From Neisseria elongata subsp. elongata (GTDB lineage Bacteria > Pseudomonadota > Gammaproteobacteria > Burkholderiales > Neisseriaceae), in NCBI RefSeq assembly GCF_900113545.1, contig NZ_FOPS01000004.1:167534-231533 (forward strand): a stretch of DNA of 64,000 nt. The letters run 5' to 3'. Positions 52,921 to 60,571 of this stretch are shown here, in pieces. The first letter of the stretch is position 1; each line of letters opens with the position of its first letter. The notes under the pieces were generated by a model, which saw only the letters and a list, made by a program, of their open reading frames with translations, made no database searches and had not been told where the DNA came from. Position numbers and translations under genes: made by a program.

Positions 52921-53331
52921 ATGAACTGCCCCATCTGCACTGCCGACAACGAAGAAATCCTGTGGCGGAACGACAAGCTGCGGGTTATCGCCGTGCACAA
53001 CGAAGCCAACGCGCCGGCCTTCTGCCGCGTCATTTGGCAAAACCACGTGGCGGAAATGACCGATTTGGATGTGGCCGAGCGCGCCGAACTGATGGAAACC
53101 GTTTATCGTGTGGAAAGCGCGATGCGGCAGGTGTTCAAGCCCGCCAAAATCAATCTGGCCAGCTTGGGCAACGTCGTACCGCACCTGCACTGGCACGTTA
53201 TCGCCCGCTTTGCCGACGATGCCAATTTCCCCGCCCCGATTTGGGCGGCGGCGCAAAGGCCGTCCGCAACCGTACTGCCTGCCGATTGGCCGCAGCAGGT
53301 AAGGGCGGTATTGCAGAAAGAGGCCGTCTGA
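52921..53331 (+). CDS. HIT-domain protein
   Basis: The 136-residue cytoplasmic protein is a histidine-triad hydrolase. It begins with a Cys pair (MNCPICTADN), then RVIAVHNEANAPAFCRVIW. The catalytic triad is HLHWHVIARF (H88, H90, H92 about). It most resembles the short HIT branch with a WQNHVAEM segment, which hydrolyses nucleotide phosphoramidates or dinucleoside polyphosphates; the true substrate is unknown. The last codons overlap a DUS, so the C-terminus (KEAV) is set by it. Confidence 0.92.
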   Translation: MNCPICTADNEEILWRNDKLRVIAVHNEANAPAFCRVIWQNHVAEMTDLDVAERAELMETVYRVESAMRQVFKPAKINLASLGNVVPHLHWHVIARFADDANFPAPIWAAAQRPSATVLPADWPQQVRAVLQKEAV

Positions 53332-53411
53332 AAACACGGCACCTCCCGTTTTACGGCCAATCCCATTGAAGCGGCAGGGAAGCTTTCCCTTATCCGCCAT
53401 GTATTCATACC

Positions 53412-53423
53412 ATGCCGTCTGAA
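53412..53423 (+). repeat. AT-DUS (ATGCCGTCTGAA) directly upstream of ldcA
   Basis: This is the DUS dialect of meningococcus and gonococcus, one base different from the AG form used everywhere else here. It sits 13 bases before the ldcA ATG and overlaps its ribosome-binding region (GAAAGGA). Confidence 0.9.
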
Positions 53424-53436
53424 AGGATATACAAAG

Positions 53437-54609
53437 ATGACTTGGCTCACATCCCGACGCAACCTGTTCCGCACCTCCGCCGCCGTGGCGGGCGCAGGCA
53501 TACTCCAGGCTTGTAGCGGAACGCAGACCGTCCCCGTCAAACCGACCACACAGGCCGCACCGTCGCAGCCGCACCGCAAACAAACATCAGGAAACAACGT
53601 GTTACGCATTATCGCTTCTTCAGGGTTCGCCCCCGATACCGCACGGGCGCAGGCCGGTATTTCCCGCCTTCAGGCGGCCGGATTCACCGTAAGCAACGAA
53701 CAGGCGGTGTTCCGCCGTTACCAGCGTTTTGCCGGCAGCGATGCCGAGCGGATTGCCGACGTTCAAGACGTAGCTTCCGGCCGCGTGCCCACGCCGAAAG
53801 TGCTGATGGGGATGCGCGGCGGCTATGGCGCGCACCGGCTGTTGCAGCACATCGATTTTGCCTCGTTGGGCGCGCGGATGCGCGAACACGGCACACTGTT
53901 TTTCGGCTTCAGCGATGTTTGCGCCCTACAACTGGCCTTGCTGGCGCGGGGCAACTGGCTCAGTTTCGCCGGCCCCATGGTGTACAGCGAGTTCGGCAAA
54001 CCCGTACCGAGCGTCTACACCATGGATTCGTTCATCCAATGCACCACCTCCGGCAGTTACAGCGTCAGCGTGCCCGCCTTCCAAAGCCGCGACGTGAACT
54101 TGGAGGGCATCCTTTGGGGAGGCAACCTCAGCGTTTTGGCGGCATTGGCCGGCAGCCCCTATATGCCCGACATCTCCGGCGGCATTCTGTTTTTGGAAGA
54201 CGTGGGCGAACAGCCCTACCGCATCGAACGCATGCTGCAAACCCTGCTGCTGGCCGGCATCCTGCAAAAACAGCAGGCCGTCATCCTCGGCGATTTCCGC
54301 ATGGGTAACATCCGCGACGTATACGACAGCAGCTACGATTTGTCGGCCGTTTCCGCCGCCATCAGCCGCGCGGCGCGGATTCCGGTGCTGACCGGCTTCC
54401 CGTTCGGCCACATCAGCAACAAAACCACCTTCCCGTTGGGCGCGCAGGCCAAAGTCCGCGGCAACGGCAACGGCGGCTACACCGTCACCTTCAGCGGCTA
54501 TCCGACGCTGGACAAATCTGGCCTCTATCTCGACAGCCTCCTTCCGCAACCGGACTTTATCGAAGGAATCGTAACGGCAACGCCGGAAGACAAAACCGAT
54601 TTGGAATAG
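53437..54609 (+). CDS. ldcA: L,D-carboxypeptidase, S66 family (Tat/lipoprotein signal)
   Basis: LdcA trims the terminal D-Ala from murein tetrapeptides. The neisserial form is periplasmic and alters muropeptide release. The 390-residue precursor starts with a twin-arginine motif (SRRNLF) and a lipobox-like ILQAC near residue 28. A Thr/Gln/Pro linker and the S66 domain (about 55-380) follow. Catalytic residues fit Ser in FFGFSDVCALQ, Glu in LFLEDVGEQPYR, and His in FPFGHISN. The conserved MRGGYGAHRLL block lies before the Ser. An AT-DUS lies just upstream. It appears monocistronic. Confidence 0.92.
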   Translation: MTWLTSRRNLFRTSAAVAGAGILQACSGTQTVPVKPTTQAAPSQPHRKQTSGNNVLRIIASSGFAPDTARAQAGISRLQAAGFTVSNEQAVFRRYQRFAGSDAERIADVQDVASGRVPTPKVLMGMRGGYGAHRLLQHIDFASLGARMREHGTLFFGFSDVCALQLALLARGNWLSFAGPMVYSEFGKPVPSVYTMDSFIQCTTSGSYSVSVPAFQSRDVNLEGILWGGNLSVLAALAGSPYMPDISGGILFLEDVGEQPYRIERMLQTLLLAGILQKQQAVILGDFRMGNIRDVYDSSYDLSAVSAAISRAARIPVLTGFPFGHISNKTTFPLGAQAKVRGNGNGGYTVTFSGYPTLDKSGLYLDSLLPQPDFIEGIVTATPEDKTDLE

Positions 54610-54686
54610 CGACCGCCTTTTCAGACGGCCTCCACCGCATCTGCTAAAATCCGCCCCTGCCGTCCGCCGATTGGAGCCAACCCGCC

Positions 54687-55607
54687 ATGCTGCAAATCTT
54701 CAACATTACCGCGCCGATTTTCCTCATCATCGGCTTGGGTTACGGCGCGGTCCGGTTTGGCGTATTCCGGTTTGAAGAACTGCGCGGCACGGCGAAATTC
54801 GTGATGAAGGTCGGCCTGCCCGCATTGGTATTTTTTGCCATTGCCGCCAAACCGGTAAACGAAGTATTCAATGCGGTTTACCTGGCAGGCTATGCGGTGG
54901 CGACACTGGCGGCTTTCTTTATCGGCCGGCTGTTCGGCAGACTGCGTGGCGGCGATGCTCGGCTGGCGGCACTGAGCGGCTTTTCCATGTCGTTTTCCAA
55001 TACCGGCTTCATCGGCTATCCGCTGCTGTCTATGGTCATCGGCGATGCGGCGGGCGGCTATTTCGCCATGAACGTGTTGGTGGAAAACATGCTGCTGATT
55101 CCGCTGTTTTTCATCTTGGCGGATTCGGCGGACGGCGATGGAGGCCGTCTGAAAAACCTCGCGGCAGTATTGAAGAACCTGCTGAAAAACCCGATTATCC
55201 TCGCACAGTTTGCCGCCGTGCCGTTCGCCTTCGGCTGGCTGCCCCTGCCGGCCGCGCTGCTGAAAACCGCCGGGGTACTGTCTGCCGGTTCGGGGCCGGT
55301 GGCCTTGTTCGTGATTGGCGGCAGCTTGGTCGGCCTGAGTTTGGGCGGCAGGTTGGCCGATGTTTTCCTGCTGACGGCGGGCAAGCTGCTGTTGTTCCCG
55401 CTACTGGTCGTCGGCCTGCTGTTGTTGTTCGGCGCACCGCGCGACATGCTTTTTGCGGGCGCATTGCTGGCTTGCGTGCCCATGGCCAGCATGGTGGCCA
55501 TCATCCATGCCCAATACGGCCACGAACAGCGCGGCGCGGCGATTATGCTGCTGACCACGGTATTGTCGTTTGCCAGCATTTCGCTGGTTTTGCTGTTCGG
55601 CCGCTGA
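54687..55607 (+). CDS. AEC-family transporter (auxin efflux carrier type)
   Basis: The 306-residue inner-membrane protein has about ten hydrophobic helices in the AEC pattern. The N-terminal bundle has FLIIGLGYGAVRFG and KVGLPALVFFAIA. The crossover region is FSMSFSNTGFIGYPLLSMVIGDAA (Asn near 100), and a similar C-terminal bundle has VPMASMVAIIHAQYG. AEC members carry organic acids such as malate or malonate. Substrate is unknown. One DUS is read as GRLKN in a loop. It precedes the DUF971 gene by 30 bp. Confidence 0.88.
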   Translation: MLQIFNITAPIFLIIGLGYGAVRFGVFRFEELRGTAKFVMKVGLPALVFFAIAAKPVNEVFNAVYLAGYAVATLAAFFIGRLFGRLRGGDARLAALSGFSMSFSNTGFIGYPLLSMVIGDAAGGYFAMNVLVENMLLIPLFFILADSADGDGGRLKNLAAVLKNLLKNPIILAQFAAVPFAFGWLPLPAALLKTAGVLSAGSGPVALFVIGGSLVGLSLGGRLADVFLLTAGKLLLFPLLVVGLLLLFGAPRDMLFAGALLACVPMASMVAIIHAQYGHEQRGAAIMLLTTVLSFASISLVLLFGR

Positions 55608-55637
55608 ACGCACATCGAAAGAAAGAAGGAAACCGAC

Positions 55638-56066
55638 ATGAAACACCCGCTGCCCGAAGAAATCCGCGTCCGTTCAGGCCGAGCCGCTTTGGGGTTGGTA
55701 TACGGCGGCGAAACCTTCGACCTGCCGGCTGAGTTTTTGCGCGTCTATTCGCCCAGTGCGCAAGTGCGCGGCCACGGCCCCGGACAGGAAGTGTTGCAAA
55801 CCGGTAAAAAAGACGTGCTGATCAACGATATCGAACCTGTCGGGCAATATGCCTTGAAAATTGTGTTTTCAGACGGCCACGACAGCGGCTTGTACGATTG
55901 GGACTATTTGCATACACTGGCACACGATTACGACGCACTGTGGGCGGATTACCTGCGCCGCATCGAATTGGCGGGCGCGTCGCGCCTTCCGTCTGCCGAC
56001 GATTCGCAAGCCGGACAGAAATCCGGCCATGCCTGCGGCAGCGGCGGTTGCGGCGGGCGGCATTGA
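55638..56066 (+). CDS. DUF971 (GBBH-like N-terminal) domain protein
   Basis: The 142-residue protein has the DUF971 domain in its first 115 residues. It reads PEEIRVRSGRAALGLVYGG, then LPAEFLRVYSPSAQVRGHGPGQ, then NDIEPVGQYALKIVFSDGHDSGLYDWDYL, the family signature. It ends in a short Cys/His/Gly-rich tail (SGHACGSGGCGGRH) that may bind a metal. DUF971 is frequently next to ubiE in proteobacteria, and here it lies two genes upstream of ubiE. Activity unknown. A DUS is translated as FSDGHD. Confidence 0.9.
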   Translation: MKHPLPEEIRVRSGRAALGLVYGGETFDLPAEFLRVYSPSAQVRGHGPGQEVLQTGKKDVLINDIEPVGQYALKIVFSDGHDSGLYDWDYLHTLAHDYDALWADYLRRIELAGASRLPSADDSQAGQKSGHACGSGGCGGRH

Positions 56067-56086
56067 GGAAGAGGCCGTCTGAAAAC

Positions 56087-57010
56087 ATGGAACTGCAATT
56101 TTTAGGCACCGGCGCGGGTTCGCCGTCGAAAGCGCGCAACGTTACCTGCACCGCCCTGAAAACAGGCGGGAAAAGTAACGAAGTCTGGCTGTTTGACTGC
56201 GGCGAGGCCACGCAGCACCAAATTCTGCGTACCAACATCCGGCCGGGCAAAATCAGGCAGATTTTCATCACGCACCTGCACGGCGACCACATCTTCGGCC
56301 TGCCCGGCCTGCTCAGCAGCCGCTCGTTTTTGGGCGGGGCGGACGAACCGCTGTCCCTGTACGGCCCCGCCGGTATCCGCCGTTTTGTCGAAAGCGCGCT
56401 GGAAGTTTCGCAAACGCAGTTGAGCTATCCAATAAACTTCCATGAATTCGTTTCAGACGGCCTCATATTGGACGACGGGGAATTTACCGTCCGTGCTTTC
56501 GCACTGGCGCACAGCCTGCCGTCCTTCGCCTACCGCATCGAAGAAAAAGAACGCGCGGGCGGCTTGCAAATGGACCGTCTGCGCGAACTCGGCATCCCGT
56601 CCGGCCCGTTGTTAGGCCGTCTGAAAAACGGCGAAACCGTAACCTTGGACGACGGGCGGCTGATTGACGGCAAAGAATACCTTTCGCCGCCGCGAAAAGG
56701 GCGGATAATCGCCGTTTTCGGCGACACCAAACCCTGTTCGTCCGCACCGGCGGCGGCCGAAGGGGCGGATGTCTTGGTGCACGAAGCGACTTTTGCCGCC
56801 GGAGACGAAGCAATGGCGGAAAAAGTTTTCCATTCCACCGTGTCCGATGCCGCAAACCTGGCCGCCGAAGCCGGGGTGAAACAACTCTACCTGACCCACA
56901 TCAGCGCGCGTTATGCCAATGAGGAGCAACGGCTGATGCTGGAGCGGCAGGCGCAAAACATATTTCCCGCGTCGAAAGTGGTTGGCGATTTCGACGTATT
57001 CGATATTTGA
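56087..57010 (+). CDS. rnz: Ribonuclease Z
   Basis: RNase Z cuts the 3' trailer from tRNA precursors. The 307-residue metallo-beta-lactamase-fold enzyme starts [18 protein letters not shown]. Its metal-binding motif is [20 protein letters not shown] (about 61-80), and distal His motifs appear as [13 protein letters not shown] and [12 protein letters not shown] ends 5 bases before the ATG and overlaps the GAGGAAGAGG ribosome-binding site. Further DUS copies are read as VSDGLIL and GRLKNGE. It lies 20 bp after DUF971 and 29 bp before ubiE, forming a likely three-gene unit. Confidence 0.93.
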   Translation: MELQFLGTGAGSPSKARNVTCTALKTGGKSNEVWLFDCGEATQHQILRTNIRPGKIRQIFITHLHGDHIFGLPGLLSSRSFLGGADEPLSLYGPAGIRRFVESALEVSQTQLSYPINFHEFVSDGLILDDGEFTVRAFALAHSLPSFAYRIEEKERAGGLQMDRLRELGIPSGPLLGRLKNGETVTLDDGRLIDGKEYLSPPRKGRIIAVFGDTKPCSSAPAAAEGADVLVHEATFAAGDEAMAEKVFHSTVSDAANLAAEAGVKQLYLTHISARYANEEQRLMLERQAQNIFPASKVVGDFDVFDI

Positions 57011-57039
57011 ATCCGCATTATTTTTACAAGGCAGACAAC

Positions 57040-57777
57040 ATGAGCGACCATAAAACCCATTTCGGTTTCAGCACCGTGGATGAGAACGAAAAAGCCGGCA
57101 AAGTAGCCGAAGTGTTCCATTCGGTAGCGAAAAACTACGATATCATGAACGACGTGATGTCCGGCGGCCTGCACCGCGTTTGGAAACATTTCACCATCAA
57201 CACCGCGCGCCTGAAAAAAGGCGACAAAGTGTTGGACATCGCGGGCGGTACGGGCGATTTGTCTCGCGGCTGGGCCAAGCGTGTGGGCAAAGAGGGCGAA
57301 GTTTGGCTGACCGACATCAACTCCTCCATGCTGACCGTCGGCCGCGACCGCCTGCTCAACGAAGGCCTGATTTTGCCCGTATCGCTGGCGGACGCGGAAA
57401 AACTGCCGTTTCCCGACAACTACTTCAATCTGGTTTCCGTCGCTTTCGGCCTGCGCAATATGACGCACAAAGATGCCGCGCTGAAAGAGATGCATCGCGT
57501 GTTGAAACCGGGCGGCACGCTGCTGGTATTGGAGTTTTCCAAAGTCTACAAACCGCTGGAAGGCGTGTACGACCTGTATTCGTTCAAGCTGCTGCCGGTT
57601 ATGGGCAAACTGATTGCGAAAGATGCCGACAGCTATCAATATCTGGCCGAATCCATCCGTATGCACCCGGATCAGGAAACTTTGAAACAGATGATGCTGG
57701 ATGCGGGTTTCGACAGCGTGGACTATCACAACATGAGCGCGGGCATTGTGGCGTTGCACAAAGGCGTGAAGTTCTGA
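57040..57777 (+). CDS. ubiE: Demethylmenaquinone/2-polyprenyl-6-methoxy-1,4-benzoquinol methylase
   Basis: UbiE methylates quinone precursors in ubiquinone synthesis. The 245-residue class I methyltransferase has [25 protein letters not shown] at the start. The SAM motif is [15 protein letters not shown] (about 67-81), then [13 protein letters not shown], and the C-terminal block [16 protein letters not shown] is diagnostic. I start at 57040 ([13 protein letters not shown]); upstream codons overlap rnz. It ends at the DUS hairpin 57795-57833. Confidence 0.96.
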   Translation: MSDHKTHFGFSTVDENEKAGKVAEVFHSVAKNYDIMNDVMSGGLHRVWKHFTINTARLKKGDKVLDIAGGTGDLSRGWAKRVGKEGEVWLTDINSSMLTVGRDRLLNEGLILPVSLADAEKLPFPDNYFNLVSVAFGLRNMTHKDAALKEMHRVLKPGGTLLVLEFSKVYKPLEGVYDLYSFKLLPVMGKLIAKDADSYQYLAESIRMHPDQETLKQMMLDAGFDSVDYHNMSAGIVALHKGVKF

Positions 57778-57794
57778 TTACGCAGATATTCGAA

Positions 57795-57833
57795 AGGCCG
57801 TCTGAAAACTGATTTAAGGTTTTCAGACGGCCT
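57795..57833. terminator. DUS hairpin between converging ubiE and the Slam gene
   Basis: AGGCCGTCTGAA (57795-57806) and its complement (57822-57833), followed by TTTCCTTTT. It ends both the ubiE transcript and the haem-acquisition operon from the other side. Confidence 0.82.
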
Positions 57834-57839
57834 TTCCTT

Positions 57840-59333
57840 TTAAAACCGATACTTCAAGCTCAACAGCCATTCGTTTTGGAGGTAGCGGTAATACACCGCG
57901 TTGCTGCGCGCGATTGTGCGGCGGAAGCGCAGTTCGGGGTATACGCCTTTGATATTCCATTGCGGAAAACCCGCCGCAGCCATCATGATGTATTGCTTGT
58001 CGCGCCGCCGCCTGTTGTCGCTGACGAAACTTGCCGCGTCATACAGGCTGCGGCGGTAGAGCAGGATGGCGTTTAAATAAGTACCGCCCGGAAACAGCCG
58101 GTATGCGCCCAGCCGCGCCGTATATTCTTTGCTGGAAGAGGATTTTTCGGGATAGGCTTTGCGGGCGGCATCGAAGTTGGCAAGCAGGCCGCTTTTCGGC
58201 GTGATGGAAAATTCCGCCCCCGCGCCCAGTTCGTATTGTTTGAAATCGGCAAAATAAGTTTTACTTTGTCCGCCGTATCCGGTCTTTTTCGCGCCGGCAC
58301 GGGCATTGACACGCCAGCGCGGGGAGAGTGTGTGCGACCAGTCGGCATCCGCACCCCATGCGCGGTAGTGGGTGTGGCGGTTGCGGAAGTCGTATTCGAA
58401 ATAGGGCAGCAGGGAAAAGGAGGAGCGTGCGTCGGCATAGGCATATCCCGCGTAAAGCGAACCGTTGTGATAGCCGTAATCCGGCATGGCCGCCGAATCT
58501 TGGTCTTTTTCCGTGTAGCGGTTGCCGTACAGCACACCGCGCACCTGTACGCCGTGATGCCCTTTGAGCGGGACGGTTTTTTTGGCGGTCGCGCTATAGG
58601 ATGAGAAGGTCGAATCCGTTGGCGCGGGTAGGGTGCGCTCCATCAGGCACATGCCGGCGATTTCCCACACGCATTGGCTGATGCCGTTGCCTTGGTTTAC
58701 ATTGCTGTTGTAGCCGTAGCCTAGGCTGATTTGGCCGTGCCAGCGGCGGCGTTTGCCCAGTTCGGACAGGTAGTTTTCCACGATGGGGCGGGTTTCTGCG
58801 GGAATATCCGTTTTCAGAACTTTCTCAAACGCGGCGGCGGACTCTTTGTTTTGGTTGTCTTCGGCATAAAACCGCCCCGCTTCGAGCAGCAGGCGGGGGT
58901 TGTCGGGTTCGGCTTCCAAGGCCGTCTGAAAACTGTTCCCCGCCGCGCGGAAATCCCCTTCGTCCCGTTTTTGCAGCGCATCGGCCAAATGAATCAGCGC
59001 GGGCTTGTGCCGGGGCAGTTTGGCGTAGCGGGCGGCGAACTGCCGCACCTTGTGCCACTGCCGCGCGTTGAGGGCATGGTAAATCGCGCTTTCCAACTCT
59101 TCCGCCGTGTCGCCGACTTGGTAGACTGTACCGTCTATCATGATGTAGTCGTCGTTTTCTCCCACTTCCCCGTGTGCCTGCTCCGTGTCCAGCCAGCCGC
59201 TTTCGCGGTATTGCTGCGTTTGGCGGCTGCCCTCGTCCAGCAGGCGGCGGCGTTCGTCTGCGGCATCGTCGGACGGGGCGGCGAGGCAGACCGTACAGAG
59301 CGGCAGGAAAAGCAGGCAGAGGCGGTGTTTCAT
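57840..59333 (-). CDS. Slam-type surface-protein translocon (TPR plus DUF560 barrel)
   Basis: The 497-residue precursor starts at 59333 with AAAGGA upstream and a signal peptide (MKHRLCLLFLPLCTVCLA). About residues 60-200 are helical repeats of TPR type (ALIHLADALQKRDEGDFRAA, LEAEPDNPRLLLEAGRFYAE). From about 205 it is a DUF560-type beta barrel (KRRRWHGQISLGYGYNSNVN) ending in an aromatic C-terminal residue (SLKYRF) as outer-membrane proteins do. This is the Slam architecture: such proteins move TbpB-, HpuA- or hemophilin-like clients to the cell surface. Its likely client is encoded directly upstream, transcribed in the same direction. A DUS is read as NSFQTALEAEP. Family assignment is strong; the client is inferred. 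Confidence 0.9.
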   Translation of the reverse strand: MKHRLCLLFLPLCTVCLAAPSDDAADERRRLLDEGSRQTQQYRESGWLDTEQAHGEVGENDDYIMIDGTVYQVGDTAEELESAIYHALNARQWHKVRQFAARYAKLPRHKPALIHLADALQKRDEGDFRAAGNSFQTALEAEPDNPRLLLEAGRFYAEDNQNKESAAAFEKVLKTDIPAETRPIVENYLSELGKRRRWHGQISLGYGYNSNVNQGNGISQCVWEIAGMCLMERTLPAPTDSTFSSYSATAKKTVPLKGHHGVQVRGVLYGNRYTEKDQDSAAMPDYGYHNGSLYAGYAYADARSSFSLLPYFEYDFRNRHTHYRAWGADADWSHTLSPRWRVNARAGAKKTGYGGQSKTYFADFKQYELGAGAEFSITPKSGLLANFDAARKAYPEKSSSSKEYTARLGAYRLFPGGTYLNAILLYRRSLYDAASFVSDNRRRRDKQYIMMAAAGFPQWNIKGVYPELRFRRTIARSNAVYYRYLQNEWLLSLKYRF

Positions 59334-59395
59334 GGGATGGGGTCCTTTGGGCAGGGAGGCCGTCTGAAAAAAGGTCGGATTCGATAAAACCAAAG

Positions 59396-59427
59396 CGGGA
59401 TGCAGACTACGGTCAAGCTGCATCCCG
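59396..59427 (-). terminator. Non-DUS hairpin between the hemophore and Slam genes
   Basis: CGGGATGCAG (59396-59405) and CTGCATCCCG (59418-59427) form a perfect 10-bp stem with a 12-base loop. On the minus strand it is followed by CTTTGGTTTT. It lies 23 bp after the hemophore stop. It may be a partial terminator that makes Slam less abundant than its client. Confidence 0.7.
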
Positions 59428-59449
59428 TTGTATTCTCAACAATTTGGGC

Positions 59450-60412
59450 TTATTGTCTGCGGCCACCGAAGGCTACGTCTTTATCCGCTCCCGTGCGATC
59501 CACGATACCGGCCAAGGCTTCCGCACTGTTGCCGTAGAAACGGCCGGTAATATGTTCGTTTGCCTTGCCGTTGTCAAACGTACCGTTGCTCCGAATATTG
59601 GTACCGGCGAAGTTTACACTGTCGCCTGGACGGGAGATACTGCCTGTCAATGAACCTGACCCTGTTCCGTAGTTGGCGGTAAGTGTACCGGTGTAGAAAT
59701 CGTTGCGGCCGGGAGTGTGTTTGTTCACGCCCAATACATTGTATTTAGCATTAACGAGCTTCGGCATATTTCGGGTTGGGTTGTCGCCTACATACCAAAC
59801 GGTGCGTTTGCTGTCCGCCATATTTAAATCGGTGCTGTTGTCAGACGGGTTGCCCTTGCGTGGTGCCCATTCGCCGAAGAATACGTTGTTACCTTCACCC
59901 ATGCCCGGCACTTTGGCAATCACCAAGCCGCCGAATTTCGGTGCAAAGGGGAGTTTCGGTTCGGTTATTTGGCGCACGCTGTACACTTCGGTGTTGTTGT
60001 GGCGGTTTTCATACCACACCTGTCCCAGTTTCGGGTTGTAGAACCAGCCGACAACCGGCTTTACGTCGCCCAAGCGAAGATGTTTCGGATTGCGCGTGCC
60101 GTCCACATTGGCATAGGGGTTGTTGCCGTTAATCGGAACTTTCTGTGTGCCCTGTTTATATTTGATACCGATATGTTTAACCGGGCCGTTTTCCAGATTG
60201 ATGGAGTTTGACCAACTATGGCCGTTGTCGGTACTGAATGCCAAGCCTGCCTTGCCTTTACCAAAAGGCTGACTATCGGATTCACCGGGTTTGACTGTTG
60301 TTGGCTTCTTGTCTATGTCCGTTTGACTTGAACCACCTTCCGGAGCGGCGGCGGCCACGCCGAAAACGCCGCACAGTGTCGCGGCCAACAGGGTTTGTTT
60401 GAAGATAGACAT
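59450..60412 (-). CDS. Hemophilin-like Slam-dependent secreted haem-binding protein (HphA/HpuA type)
   Basis: I start at 60412, with AAAAGGAGA upstream and a type I signal (MSIFKQTLLAATLCGVFGVAAA). No Cys follows the cleavage site, so it should not be lipidated. The 320-residue precursor has an N-terminal beta-rich domain (about 50-215; FSTDNGHSWSNSINLENG, PVVGWFYNPKLGQVWYENR, VWYVGDNPTRNMPKLVNAKY). A C-terminal barrel of TbpB/HpuA type follows (about 225-320; FYTGTLTANYGTGSGSLTGS, GRFYGNSAEALAGIV, DVAFGGRR). It lies between a large TonB receptor and a Slam gene, the arrangement of hphR-hphA-hsmA. Haem as ligand is inferred from this context and fold. Confidence 0.82.
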   Translation of the reverse strand: MSIFKQTLLAATLCGVFGVAAAAPEGGSSQTDIDKKPTTVKPGESDSQPFGKGKAGLAFSTDNGHSWSNSINLENGPVKHIGIKYKQGTQKVPINGNNPYANVDGTRNPKHLRLGDVKPVVGWFYNPKLGQVWYENRHNNTEVYSVRQITEPKLPFAPKFGGLVIAKVPGMGEGNNVFFGEWAPRKGNPSDNSTDLNMADSKRTVWYVGDNPTRNMPKLVNAKYNVLGVNKHTPGRNDFYTGTLTANYGTGSGSLTGSISRPGDSVNFAGTNIRSNGTFDNGKANEHITGRFYGNSAEALAGIVDRTGADKDVAFGGRRQ

Positions 60413-60537
60413 AATAAGTCTCCTTTTTAACATTAAGTGAATAACAACAAACATCCGCTTTATTGCCGCCGGCTGGCGGAAAAAACGGCAAAAAGCCTTC
60501 CCCTGCGGGGCGGTTTGGTTTGTGTATCCCTATGTCC

Positions 60538-60554
60538 GGCGCGTTTGCCGCGCC
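60538..60554 (-). promoter_or_regulatory. GC hairpin between the receptor and hemophore genes
   Basis: GGCGCG-TTTGC-CGCGCC forms a 6-bp GC stem 17 bp after the receptor stop. Further small hairpins follow in the 159-bp gap (CCCCTGCGGGG at about 60500, GCCGCCGGCTGGCGG at about 60465). No T-run follows. It may be an RNA processing or attenuation site rather than a full terminator. Confidence 0.45.
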
Positions 60555-60571
60555 TGTCGTTATCCGTCCGG

